Assembly (NCBI GenBank): GCA_020465985.1
Contig: JAANYP010000724.1
Span: 446,001-510,000 of the forward strand
Direction: 5' to 3'
Length of the DNA: 64,000 nucleotides
From: Centrapalus pauciflorus
Taxonomy: Eukaryota > Streptophyta > Magnoliopsida > Asterales > Asteraceae
The translations under genes and the position numbers were made by a program. The notes under the pieces were generated by a model. The model was given only the letters and a program-made list of their open reading frames with translations, searched no databases and had not been told where the DNA came from. Below are positions 55,246 to 64,000 of this stretch, piece by piece; position 1 is the stretch's first letter; the number at the start of each line of letters is the position of its first letter.

Positions 55246-55493
55246 CATCGAAATCACTGCGCTAGCTTGGAAAGATCTTATAAATATTGGCAATGATCCC
55301 TACGCGAGCGTAATCGAAAGAATCATAAGAAAGGAAGGGAGATCAAGGAAGTTCGAGCGTTTGAATCCAAGGGTCGGGAGAAGAGTAGAGGATCCGTCAC
55401 GCATTGATCCTCTAACTGGACGACCTTGGATGAGGATTCACTATAAGCCGGCTAGATGTCTTAGGAAGGTTCCTCTCAAGCCGATGCCACAAA
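55246..55493 (+). pseudogene. Inverted fragment of an env-like ORF C-terminal domain
   Basis: Reads on the plus strand, opposite to C1, as about 82 uninterrupted codons: VIEITALAWKDLINI, RIIRKEGRSRKFERL, EDPSRIDPLTGRPW, YKPARCLRKVPLKPMPQ. The same blocks occur in order in the C-terminal domain of the B1 and B2 env-like ORFs. It is sandwiched between the two RNase H copies. The lack of stops, unlike in B1 and B2, suggests it came from a better preserved (probably family C) cassette. Confidence 0.85.
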
Positions 55494-58400
55494 ATACTCA
55501 AACCGTGACTTATCAAACGCTTTGGTAAATAAATCTGCATTATTATCTTCTGTTGCCACCTTTACCAGTTTGATTAAGTTCTTTTCAGCACAATCACGAA
55601 TAAAATGATGCCTTATGTCTATGTGCTTTGTTTTACTGTGTTTAACTGGATTATTTGTTATAGCAATTGTAGATTGGTTATCTATCCTATTAGGAGTTTG
55701 AGTGTAAGCCGAACCGTAATCCCGCAATTGTTGTTGTATCCACAGAACCTGTGAGCAGCAACTACCAGCAGCAACATACTCGGCCTCGCACGTTGAAATG
55801 GCTACCGATGTTTGTTTCTTGCATTGCCAGGATACCAATCTCCCTCCTAGGAACTGACAACCTCCAGTTGTAGATTTGCGCGTCAAGCTGCATCCTCCGT
55901 AATCAGAATCCGTGAATGCTTCCAACTCTAGATCTCCCTCCGCGTGATACCAAAGTCCCAGCTTCGGTTTCGACTTGAGGTATCGTAGAATCCGCTTCAC
56001 AGCTTTCATATGCATCTCCTTCGGATTCGCTTGAAACCTAGCACAAATACAAACAACAAACATTATGTCAGGTCTTGAAGCGGTTAAATACATAAGTGAC
56101 CCAATCATGGCCCGATATAAAGTCGGATCCACATTGGTATCACTTTCAGTACCCGGCCCGAGATTGTGATTCACTTGAATCGGCGTGCTGAAGTGGGCAG
56201 TTAACTTAGTTCCCTCCATCCCAAACCGTTCTAATATGTCATAGACATATTTAGTTTGATGGATAAACATCCCTTCCTTCTTTTGGTCAACTTGTAACCC
56301 TAAAAAGAAATTCAACTCCCCCATAGCACTCATCTCGAACTTAGACTTCATCACCTTTTCGAAATCTTTGCAAATCTGTTCGTCTGATGATCCAAAAATG
56401 ATATCATCGACGTACACTTGTACCAAGATAAAGTGTTCACCCTTCCTCTTCACCAATAGAGTACTATCTATCCTACCCCTTTCAAAACCGTTTTCTAAAA
56501 GATGGTTGGATAAAGTCTCATACCACGCCCTAGGTGCCTGATGTAATCCATAAAGAGCCTTATCTAAGCGATATACTCTATCAGGATATTTTGGATCTGT
56601 AAATCCGGGCGGTTGTTCTACATACACCAACTCCTTCACTTTCCCATACAGGAAAGCACTCTTAACATCCAGTTGATATACCTTAAAGCCTTTGAAGGAG
56701 GCAAACGCTAGAAACAACCTAATGGCTTCCAGCCTTGCTACTGGTGTAAAAACTTCGTTGTAATCGATTCCCTCCTCTTGGTTGAAACCCTTTACAACTA
56801 ATCTCGCCTTGTTGCGCGTGACTATACCCAGATCGTCTCTCTTGCACTTAAAAACCCATTTGGTTCCTATTGCAATCTCCCCTCGAGGTAACGAAACTAA
56901 CTCCCACACTTCTAGTTTCCTAAATTGTGAAAGTTCTTCCTGCATCGCTTCAACCCAGGAGTTGTCCTTAAGTGCCATTTGCACATTTTTGGGCTCTACT
57001 TGCGATATGAAACACGAATATAGACATGTGTGATATGCCTCGGAGTCGTTTATCATCGACAACAACACAGTGTTTTTATTTACACTACTCCGAGTCTTCA
57101 CACCCTCGTTAGGATTTCCTATGATGCTTTCTATTGGATGGTTCTTGTTAATCCTAGAGGTCTCTATTTCATCAACCCTTAGATTATCTCCTAAGTTGGA
57201 TCCTATTTCACCTAATGGGGGAACATGCTCAGCTTCTACATTTTCCTCCTCACGGACGTTTTCCTCAGAGTTGGGTGCCTCTTGATCAGCAACTTCTGGA
57301 GATCCATCTACAGTCGCAGTAGGCTCGGACGTAGATTCGAACGTGGTCCTTGGAAAGATTTGGCCATCGTCGTTCAGATGCAACGTCGCCATGTCCTTCT
57401 CGATTGTACCTGCATTATCATCCAGAGGAATGTTAAAAGACTCAAATAACTTATCATAGTCAAATATCCATTCCGGACCAGTTTGGGGTTCATGTGTATA
57501 ACTTGTGACTTCAATGTTATACACAATCTCCACAGTACCAGTTGTTTTGTTAAACACCCGTTTGTTTGGTGAGTTTGGCACATAACCTAGGAAGTATCCT
57601 TCGTCAGCCTTTTCACCAAACTTCGGTTGATGTTTTGTTCTTAAAAGTGTGCATGGTACTCCAAACGTTTCGAATCCAGTTAAGTTAGGTGGCCGTTTAT
57701 TCAAAATTTCATAGCATGTTTTGTTCAATGATTTGACTGTAAGGACTCGGTTTAAAATGTGGCACGCGGTATTCACTGCCTCCCCCCAAAACATGGTAGG
57801 AAGCTTTAAATCCGAAAGCATAGTCCTTGCAGCCTCAATCAAAGTTCTATTTTTACGTTCGGCCACCCCATTCTGTTGAGGTTCATATGGTGCACTGAAT
57901 TGATGCACTATGCCCTTTGATAGGCAATATACACCAATTACAGTGTTTTTGAATTCAGTTCCATTATCACTACGAATACATTTAACCCTAGTTCCGTATG
58001 AGTTCTCCACTTTGTCCAAGAACCCGATGAGCCTTGCAGCCGTCTCGTCCTTCGTACCTAAAAAGAAAACCCAAGAAAAACGTGAGTAATCGTCGGTGAT
58101 AACTAAGCAGTACCAACTACCTCCAATACTCCTTTTGTTGATTGGGCCGAAAAGGTCCATGTGCAACAGATCGAATGTTGAGGCTATGGAATTCTGCTTC
58201 TTGGACTTGTGTGTCTTCTTGTGTTGTTTGCCCTTCATGCAAGGTAGACACTTATCCTCGAACTGAAAACTTTTCATGGGCACACCCTGCACCAGTCCAT
58301 GCTTCGTAATGTAATTCATCTTCCTCAGGTGCAGGTGAGCCATGCGTCTGTGCCACAGTACGGATTCCGTCTCCGAAGCTTTGGATAGTAGACAAATTGG

Positions 58401-58796
58401 CCCCATCGAAGTCTCTGGCTTGTTCATATCCAGCATGTACAAGTCGTTCTTCCTTGGCGCCCGCATCAACACCCATTCTTCAGGAATTTTGAATCCAGGC
58501 TTTAGCACTAACGCCTCAGTGTCAGTAAATAACACCGAGTTCTTCTTATCACAGATTTGAGAGACACTAATGAGATTATGAACCAGTTTATCAACGTGAT
58601 AAACTTGATCCAAAGTAATCGTCCCATTAGTGACTTCTCCAGTTCCAGTGATATTTCCACCCTTGTTACCCGCGAATGATACGAATCCCCTATTACCTCC
58701 CTTGAAGTCTGTGAGTAGACTTCTTTCCCCCATCATGTGCCTGGAGCAACCACTGTCGACGAACCACTTGTTGTTTGGACCGGTAGTTATCTCCTG
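55494..58796 (-). CDS. pol: C1 Pol (PR-IN-RT-RH), intact except for the C-terminal end
   Basis: PR WFVDSGCSRHMMG; pre-integrase LWHRRMAHL and CLPCMKGKQ; integrase HMDLFGP, RSDNGTEF and NGVAERKNRT (complete DDE triad), followed by PFGVPC-like and KADEGYFLGYV blocks; RT with AMQEELSQF, GTKWVFKCK, VYQLDVKSAFLYG, LYGLHQAPRAWYE and YVDD; RNase H with TDSDYGGC, CEAEYVAAGSCCSQ and TKHIDIRHHFIRD. About 1,107 codons are open. No ATG starts the frame; gag is in the same frame, separated by a single TAA, so expression needs readthrough or splicing. The last ~10 codons are replaced by the insert at 55493. Confidence 0.9.
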
Positions 58797-58822
58797 CACA
58801 TGAAAGAAAAGAGGTTAGTTAT
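58794..58822 (-). promoter_or_regulatory. Putative 3' splice site at the C1 gag/pol junction
   Basis: The minus strand reads AACTAACCTCTTTTCTTTC then ATGTGCAG|G; the gag stop TAA (58815-58817) sits in the CTAAC branch-point-like word. Confidence 0.5.
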
Positions 58823-61691
58823 CACGGGGAACCCAAGCCATGACTGACTTGGTAATACCATTCTCGTCCACATACGTGAACTCTTTCAAGTACCCATCTC
58901 GCCTTTCAGGTGACTTGGGCCTTTGAACTGAATTCTGTTGTGGTGCCGAGTGATTTAAGTTCACTCTTTGCCGTGGTGTAGGCATTTGTTGTGGAGCTCT
59001 GGAATAATTTCTATTATATGCCATTTCTGACAGTGATCCTTGAGCTCTTACCGGTGCATATTGTCTAACTGGAGTATGAGACCTAACTGGAGTATGTGAC
59101 CTGCTAGGTGTGGTGCTCCTATAGACTTGTTGTGGTGCTGACCTAGATTTATTAATGACACAATTCGATGAATTTGTCCTAATCACTTCCTTTGGTCCAA
59201 CCTTAACCGGTGTGTTTTTCACAACTTGTTTGGGTGCGGCCTGCACAGTTTTCTCGGTAGGTTGAGAACTACTGCTGCTTGCCACACTGGGTGAGGGCTT
59301 AACAGGTGTTGGGTTCACTATCTTAGGGGTAACATCTGCTTTCCTAAGTGGACAGTGAGAAGCAACATGCCCTTTCTCGTGACATCTAAAGCAAGACATC
59401 TTATCCATGGACTTTTTGGTTGTTCCCTTAGATCTAGGTGTCTCACTAGTGTCTACTTCCTTTGGTACCGCTATGATGTCTGACTCGTCGACCTGGTCAG
59501 CCCATGAAATTTTCTGTTTTCCTGCAGGTGTTTCACTGGAGGAAGACACAAATTTCACTTTCTTGACCTTGACGGTTGAGTCAGCCACCTTAGGTGTATT
59601 ATCAACTGTAGGCTCAGGTGTCGGTTCAGGTAGGTCCTCTAAGTCTACAGACTTGTCAGTTTTCTCCTGAGGCTGAGGCACATAATTAGCATTGAAAGGT
59701 GGAGGAATTTCGTGAAAACCTAGACCTACAGGCTTCTTAGACTGTCGTTGGGCATCTAAGACTTTTCCTAGATTTAGGCTCGAATTCCTAAACTTTTCCA
59801 GCTTGCTATTTGCCTCTGCTACCTTAACCTTGGTCTCGGCTAGCTCTATATCCTTGTCCTTAAGACTTTTAGTTAAGGCCTCTACGTGCTCATACATTAG
59901 TTCTATCCTAACACACTGCTCGCTGAGTTTGTCTTTTAGAACTACCACGTCTTGAGCATCAGCCTTAAGCTTTTCTTTTAAATCTTGCTTTATATCATTT
60001 AGGCTAGCGTTTTCTATTTTTAAGTTATCATTTTGAGCAGATATGGTTTTATGTGATTCTAAGACTAGATTTAACCTATCATTAGAAGTAGCACACAAAG
60101 CACATAATTCTGAAAATAGAGAATAAGAAAGACTAACCTTAGAGTTATCAGATTCCACGTTGGCCATCTGAGCAGCAAACTCCAGCACGGTCTGATCATT
60201 CGCCTTCTCTACCCACATCGGACTGCTGTCCCGTGTGGTCTGCTCGTCTTCGTCACAACCATTCTCAGTAACTTCAGCCATGAAAGCTCTAGCATTGGAC
60301 TCAGGATGTGAACTCCAGTCATAGGTACCATCTAGCTGTCTGTCAGAGGTGACATTGGATAGTAGACCCGCTAGATTGGCTTGACCAGATGAGGAACTCG
60401 GAAGGTATCTTTGTTGGGACTGATTTTGGTACTGTCCTTGATGCTGACTCTGTCCTTGGTATGTCTCTACCTTCGGTCTTTGACACTCCCTGGCGAAGTG
60501 TCCCAATCCCTGACAGTTGTAGCATTTGACCTTAGACTTATCAAATCCTATCCCTTTGTTGTTCATTTGCAGATTCCTCCCAGTTCGCTTGATGAATCTT
60601 TTTACCCTCTGGGTCACCATGGCCAGTTGCCACTTAAGATCCATTTCCTCTAAGTCATCAGGGTCGACCTGATCGTAATCTTCATCCCATAGAGCTGGGT
60701 CATTGATTTTCCCTTGAACACAATTTCCATAAGCTGCCACAAAGGAAGCAAGCAGATTCAAATGTTCTTCTGCGGACTTTGCGCTCATCGGCATCTTCGA
60801 ATAGCTCTGACTTGTCGGTGCCTGATGGACTTGAGGTTGCGGTTCTTCCGATCTTCCTAACCCTAAGAACGCGCGATTCAGTGAGTCTTCGGACTCTGGT
60901 GGCGATGACGTTTCTCCGGTGAAAAACGCTGTAGCACTTTTCGGTTCAGCTGTCACTGATGATTTAGATGTCTTTCCAAAATACATAGCCGGATTCTGGA
61001 CTTGCTCGTAATCAGTCTCAGCCTTAATCATCTCGAAGTGATATGCCCTCAACGTTCCCACAATGTCATCAAGTGATTGAGCATAATATTTGTCCTCATT
61101 CAGCTTAATCATTGCCACGTACATAGCTCATTTGGCTGGTAGGGCATCAAGAAGCTTGTTGTTCTTGTCAGTGTCCGAATACTCAATTCCATGACTTTCA
61201 AGTTCCGTTATCAGATGATAGAACCTTGTGATAATATCATCCAACTGTTCATCCTTAATTGCCTTGAAAATCGCAAACTGTTGGGTCAACAGCTCTGTAC
61301 GCTTTCTACGCACTCGAGGATTACCTTCACACCTTTTCTGGAGAGACTCCCAAAGTTCCTTCGACGTCCTTTGAGTCCGAAATGTGTGTAAAATATCTTG
61401 AGGTAAAGCCATACGGATTATGGAGAAAGCTTTGTTTTCAGCTTCAAATAGTTTCTTGTCATCCTCTTTCATCATCTGATATGACAAGACCTTTTGACGG
61501 CCTTCAACTTCAGATACTGGCGGAATGTACCCTTCATCTATGCACACCCACATGCGCATATCATTGAATCGTACAAAATCTGTAAATCTGTCCTTCCACC
61601 AGTAATAGTCCTCAACTTTCATCAGCTTAGGCGGTGCATTTGCCTTCCCAACTTCGTGATCCATCACAAGGAATTTCTGAAGATTTGACAT
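58815..61691 (-). pseudogene. gag: C1 Gag, full length with one nonsense codon
   Basis: Start MSNLQKFLVMDHEVGKANAP at 61691. N-terminal YYWWKDRFTDF, then the UBN2-like core (KRCEGNPRVRRKR, FYHLITELESHG). TGA at 61128-61130 replaces the Trp of LPAKW; the frame then continues unbroken for 769 codons. First knuckle CYNCQGLGHFAREC; YDWSSHPESNARAFMAEV block; coiled coil (about 59780-60110); second knuckle CFRCHEKGHVASHC; a basic Ser/Thr/Pro/Arg tail with SHTPVRSHTPVR repeats; end WVPRDN. At about 957 codons it is as long as A1 Gag with the same knuckle-coil-knuckle layout. A single substitution would explain its inactivity. Confidence 0.88.
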
Positions 61692-62352
61692 CTTTTCTGA
61701 AACAAATTGAATTTGAACTTAATTAATTTAATTCGAAACTGATTTAGACTAACTTATTCGAATCTAGATAGATTCGAAACTAATTAATATTAAATCTTTT
61801 GAGATTAAATTCGATTAAGTCTTAAAAGTCAATTAGATTCGAAATAATGTCAGATTCGAACAACTCCTTAGAATCGATGGTCCTTAGAATCGAAGGCTCA
61901 GCAGATTCGAATGTCAGCAGAATCGAAGCACAGAATCGAAACAGTACCAGACTCGAAATAAACTCGAAACACTATAGACTCGAGATCCAATTCGAATGAA
62001 GTAACAGATTCGAAACAACGTAGACTCGAAACTCTCTGAAATTGACTCGAAAGGAGCGTATTTAGGTTAGACTCGAGACTAAAGTGAAACCCTAATTACC
62101 CCTATAGATTCGAGCGCCGCAAACTCGAAAAACGGCTAACACTTTGATTTTTTGACGTTTTACAGATTAAATCACTATTTTTCGAACGAAAAATAATGAT
62201 TTCGATCAAAAACGTGAAAAACCACAAAGTGTTTCCCGAATATGAATTTGCTAAGCTTGAAAACACGTTTTTGAGAGCAAAACCGTCCAACTAGCGTCAA
62301 GAAACCTAGAATGTATCTGATGAACACGAAGAACACCAAGAACACTCCGTAG
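61692..62352 (-). other. C1 untranslated leader, rich in TTCGAAT/ACTCGAA
   Basis: No ORF. Over twenty ATTCGAA, ACTCGAAA or AATCGAA words between about 61720 and 62120, in both orientations; comparable to the TTCGAA-rich leader of B1 but with a different flanking consensus. Confidence 0.6.
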
Positions 62353-62364
62353 GCTCTGATACCA
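62353..62364 (-). other. C1 primer binding site
   Basis: Plus strand GCTCTGATACCA, the complement of TGGTATCAGAGC, two bases from the LTR. Confidence 0.9.
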
Positions 62365-62366
62365 CT

Positions 62367-62677
62367 TGTAAGGTCTACGACTGCAAGATCTATCTAGACG
62401 CGGATCCGTGAACGAGTATTCCCTTAAGTAATTCGAATCTACCCAAAAACACTTAAACTCTTAAGTGATGAAACTTATGTTTTACTTATGCTTGAGTTAA
62501 TCTTTGACCTTTATGTTTGAACTTCTTGTAATATGTTACATCAAGTTTAAACACACAATCAATAACAGACAAACAGATATAAACATATATATCAAAACAC
62601 TTGTTAATACTCAGAATATTACTTAAGCCATAATGCAGATCGATTAGACTGCTATCGTCACACAGGGTGTACCAACA
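62367..62677 (-). repeat. C1 5' LTR with internal deletion
   Basis: 311 bp: both ends match 53519-54156, but about 330 bp are missing after GTGAACGAGT (near 62417). The deletion removes much of the LTR body, including many palindromic words. Confidence 0.85.
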
Positions 62678-63373
62678 GTGTTCTGCTGATTCACACAAGC
62701 AAAAGAAAGGAAAGCATGTCCAAACTACAGCTGTGGACACCAAACCTGTTGACAAAACAGGCTTTGGGTCTAAAGCTGGTATAAAAAGGCATACTAATCC
62801 TTTTAATGCTGAACATTTTGAAAATAAGTTTTCAAAAGGTAAGCAGTCTGCCTTTAACAAGAATAAGTCTCAGGTTGAAGGCAAACCTGCTGTGATTTCA
62901 AATAAGTTTTCAAATCATAGTGGTAAACTGGTTTTAAATGATAATAAGTATTTAAAAACCAGAAATAATGATTATGTTGATAGGCAACATCAATCACATC
63001 TCAGGAAGGGCAAAGGCAAAGTCATTGCTCAGCCTGAGAGATCTGGGAATAAGTTTCCTAAACATGTGGAGGTTAAAAAGCCAATTAAGCTTCCTATCTT
63101 TGATATCTGCCCTCCTAAAAAGTGGAAAGAAGAGACAGGCAAAGCTGTGGCTATTGAACTTTCCACTCAAGCTGTTGATTCATCAAAAAGTAATAAGTTT
63201 GCTAAACATGCTGATGGAATCAACGAAAACAACCCAGAATGTGTTTCTGAAAGGTCTTCTTCCAAAAATGCTAAAAGGAGAAAGTGTTATAAATGTGGAA
63301 TGAAGACACATCTGGCCAAAGACTGTCCTGAAATTGTGGACATGAGGCATGCTGACTCTGATGCTTCCTCACA
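62678..63373 (+). pseudogene. gag: Family-A Gag fragment (C-terminal part)
   Basis: Corresponds to A1 gag from about codon 630: SHKQKKGKHVQT, NPFNAEHFENKFSKGK, KFSNHSGKLVLND, FDICPPKKWKEE and the second knuckle CYKCGMKTHLAKDC. It starts abruptly at the C1 LTR edge. It ends at a deletion joining gag to the pre-integrase region; the junction shares CTCACA (63368-63373) with A1 positions 9723 and 10294, so about 571 bp including the whole protease were lost through a short direct repeat. Confidence 0.88.
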
Positions 63374-64000
63374 AGAACAAATGCAGACTTAAACTGGTTA
63401 TGGCACAAAAGGCTGTCACATCTGAACTTCAAGAACATTAACAAACTCTGTAAGAAAGAGTTGGTGACAGGTTTGCCTTCTATGACCTTTGTTAAAGATA
63501 AACTCTGCACAGCTTGTGCGAAAGGCAAGCAGAGAAAATCATCATTCAAATCCAAACATAACTTCTCTATTGATACTCCTCTCTTCTTAATCCATATGGA
63601 CTTGTTTGGACCTGTTAATGTCCCAAGTCTAGGAGGAAGAAGATACACTCTAGTAATGGTTGATGAGTTCTCCAGGTACACATGGGTTATTTTCTTGAAG
63701 AGAAAAGGAGAGGCTGCTAGAGAAATTATTGGATTTGTGAAAAAGATGGAAATGCTGAACTCTGCCCAAGTAAAGCAGCTTACAAGTGATCATGGTACTG
63801 AATTCAGAAACAATACTCTTGAAGACTTCTGTGAAGAGAAAGGAATCACTCAAAACTTTTCAGCTGTAAGAACTCCACAACAAAATGGAGTTGCTGAAAG
63901 GAGAAACAGAACTCTCATTTAAGCTGCTAGAACCATGCTGTGTGCATCTGGTTTACCTTCATCATGCTGGGCTGAAGCTGTTAACACTGCCTGCTTCACC
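63374..64000 (+). pseudogene. pol: Family-A pre-integrase and integrase fragment
   Basis: LWHKRLSHL and CTACAKGKQ (zinc-binding HHCC), then HMDLFGP, SDHGTEF and NGVAERRNRT with the DDE triad present. A TAA replaces the Glu codon after RTLI at 63920-63922. The reading continues as AARTMLCASGLPSS to the window end. The frame upstream stops in the gag/IN junction, so no protein is expected. Confidence 0.88.

Larger units (their letters stand above)
53519..62677 (-). mobile_element. C1: minus-strand copia element lacking its env-like cassette and PPT
   Basis: LTRs at 53519-54156 and 62367-62677 (the latter with an internal deletion), iMet PBS, gag with one nonsense codon and an almost intact pol. 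Family C is a close relative of B but has its own LTR (TGTTGGTACATCC...TAGACCTTACA). After pol only a spacer remnant remains; the env-like ORF and PPT are gone apart from an inverted 248 bp piece within the RNase H end. Flanks gaacc and gtgtt are not a target duplication. Confidence 0.85.

Overview
The window is eukaryotic and almost certainly from a eudicot plant nuclear genome. No host gene was found. It is wall-to-wall transposable elements, mainly Ty1/copia LTR retrotransposons of the Sirevirus (SIRE/Maximus) type: tRNA-iMet primer sites, long Gag proteins with two zinc knuckles, and an extra ORF after pol. A Ty3/gypsy fragment, a CACTA-like DNA transposon, a short Helitron and a MITE-like element are also present. 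The extra-ORF N-terminal domain (YALT ... FW ... YPRF) and the gypsy Gag style recall Asteraceae from memory; this family assignment is a guess.

Layout. 1-5975: a family-A copia pol fragment split by a 5.2 kb CACTA-like element (401-5582), which carries a Helitron (4503-4939) and a MITE (4246-4431). 5976-19522: element A1, nearly intact (13.5 kb, 1.1 kb LTRs), with gag, PR-IN, RT-RH and a ~1,390-codon 'env-like' ORF. 19523-39958: minus-strand element D1, split in its pol/env-like spacer by plus-strand element B1 (21757-34702, 12.9 kb, decayed ORFs). 39959-42808: minus-strand gypsy fragment. 42809-53518: B2, a minus-strand relative of B1 without its 5' end. 53519-62677: C1, minus strand, with nearly intact gag and pol but with its env-like cassette and PPT lost and a rearranged RNase H end. 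62678-64000: a plus-strand family-A gag/IN fragment running off the window.

How the parts work together. Gag forms particles; PR, IN and RT-RH process, copy and integrate the RNA; the LTRs, PBS and PPT are the cis sites. The role of the env-like ORF is unknown. In A1, B1, B2 and D1 it looks like a self-contained cassette with its own TATA box; in B1 and B2 a conserved 3' splice site lies directly before the start codon.

Most notable signals: (1) a run of hairpins in the A1 3' region sharing an ATTAGTT loop while the outer stem pairs co-vary; (2) the internal promoter/intron arrangement of the env-like cassettes; (3) a different short palindrome enriched in the non-coding DNA of each family; (4) a 3' splice-site-like signal around each gag stop codon; (5) co-varying hairpin repeats between pol and the env-like ORF. 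All rest on reading by eye; no alignment, folding or database search was run.
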